Origin: Skermanella stibiiresistens SB22
Lineage (GTDB): Bacteria; Pseudomonadota; Alphaproteobacteria; Azospirillales; Azospirillaceae
Length of the DNA: 64,000 nt
NCBI RefSeq assembly: GCF_000576635.1
Contig: NZ_AVFL01000016.1
Span: 104,664 to 168,663, forward strand
Direction: 5' to 3'
Shown: one piece after another, positions 63,615 to 64,000 of the stretch
How positions within the stretch are numbered: position 1 is the first letter of the stretch
Layout of the letters: each line of letters starts with the position of its first letter
Notes under the pieces: generated by a model
What the model saw: only the letters and a program-made list of their open reading frames with translations
The model's database searches: none
Told to the model about the DNA's origin: nothing
Translations under genes and position numbers: made by a program

Positions 63615-63886
63615 TTCACTTGTCGCGCACCTATACCACGATAACGCACATGCAGCAAAGTAAGTTTCCGTGAAAGTTTTTTAATCGGCAAAACACAGCA
63701 TTTAATATTTATCCTAGTTGCGGCGCACACAAACAATCACATGCACCTTTCGTACAGTTCCATTGCACTTAGGGGAGGGATTCCAAGCGTTAGCGTGTGC
63801 GGGATGGAAACAAAAACCTGCGGTCTTCTTGACAGAAACACTTTAGCAAGCGTCCTAATGAATTCGATAATCTGGATAAGGAATCA

Positions 63887-63920
63887 AAAGGAGGCGGTGG
63901 CCAGGACCACCGCCTCCTTT
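63887..63920 (-). terminator. Terminator of the gene at the right edge
   Basis: A perfect 14-bp stem (63887-63900 with 63907-63920, loop CCAGGA) lies 30 bp after the stop codon of the minus-strand gene that enters from the right. The minus-strand right arm ends in CCTTTTG, a short T-run. Confidence 0.85.
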
Positions 63921-63949
63921 CGAATGAAGGATATGCCCCTCGATCGCCC

Positions 63950-64000
63950 TCAGCCCTTGCCCTTGATCAGGGCGCCGATCTCGCCGACGATGCCGCGGCG
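63950..64000 (-). CDS. C-terminus of an unknown protein (partial)
   Basis: The minus-strand frame from 64000 to the TGA at 63950-63952 encodes 16 residues ending 'GEIGALIKGKG'. The strong terminator just behind it supports a real gene end. I cannot assign a family from this fragment; most of the gene lies outside the window. Confidence 0.55.
   Translation of the reverse strand, partial: RRGIVGEIGALIKGKG

Larger units (their letters stand above)
63547..63949. other. Intergenic region before phasin gene
   Basis: This 403-bp region holds the phasin promoter with a CtrA-like site at 63599-63614, an AT-rich stretch (63640-63760), and a strong terminator at 63887-63920. No gene is seen. Confidence 0.45.

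Overview
The window is a stretch of GC-rich (roughly two-thirds G+C) bacterial chromosome, about 90% coding, with no rRNA, tRNA, prophage, transposase or CRISPR array that I can recognise. The gene content (phasin, fused MaoC-phosphotransacetylase next to acetate kinase, DUF2934 protein, Zur of the alphaproteobacterial kind, CtrA-like and EcfG-like promoter sites, PEP-CTERM protein, two RhlE-like helicases) points to a free-living alphaproteobacterium of the Rhodospirillales, close to Azospirillum or Skermanella. This placement is inference from gene content, not from a marker gene.

Layout. 0-4.5 kb: DUF502 membrane protein, a Crp/Fnr regulator followed by a Kef-type cation/proton antiporter, a small protein and a DUF2934 protein. 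4.6-10 kb: a hybrid histidine kinase, an MFS exporter and a NarL-type response regulator. 10.3-13 kb: acetate/acetyl-phosphate operon (MaoC-Pta fusion, AckA). 13-16 kb: small envelope lipoproteins, a Sel1/peptidoglycan-binding protein and a porin. 16-20 kb: K+/H+ antiporter, DedA protein and a secreted GDSL esterase with a PEP-CTERM tail. 20-26.5 kb: DEAD-box helicase, an SDR lacking the catalytic Tyr, a Tat-exported PhoX-type phosphatase behind a three-unit Pho box, and a zur-COG0523 zinc operon behind a Zur box. 27-36 kb: SLC13-type permease, SprA-like metalloprotease, HrpB helicase, HI0933-type flavoprotein, soluble MCP-like protein, YdjM-type membrane protein, RBBP9-type hydrolase. 36-38.7 kb: DUF779 protein, NAD-dependent aldehyde dehydrogenase and a small winged-helix-like protein. 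39-46 kb: three-gene transglutaminase / circularly permuted ATP-grasp / alpha-E operon, then a diguanylate cyclase. 47-53.5 kb: PrfC, second DEAD-box helicase, glycogen phosphorylase. 53.7-56.4 kb: two-gene GNAT-C39 peptidase plus RLAN-RimK operon. 56.9-58 kb: ECF sigma factor and small putative anti-sigma factor. 58-63.9 kb: PhoD-like phosphatase, TPR-methyltransferase, lytic transglycosylase, RlmJ, phasin, and the end of an unknown gene.

The two most interesting systems are both predicted peptide-ligase/peptidase operons of unknown product: 53.7-56.4 kb (acetyltransferase fused to a C39-like cysteine peptidase, immediately followed by a RimK-like ATP-grasp ligase with an RLAN domain) and 39.1-46.1 kb (transglutaminases with an ATP-grasp/alpha-E fusion, without the Anbu protease subunit that often accompanies them). 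A second theme is regulation: sites matching the alphaproteobacterial general-stress promoter (GGAAC-N16-CGTT or one base off) lie before the small protein at 3.77 kb, the DUF2934 gene, the glycine-zipper lipoprotein and the ECF sigma gene, suggesting a local view of a stress regulon. Phosphate (Pho box) and zinc (Zur box) sites also sit directly before the genes one would expect.
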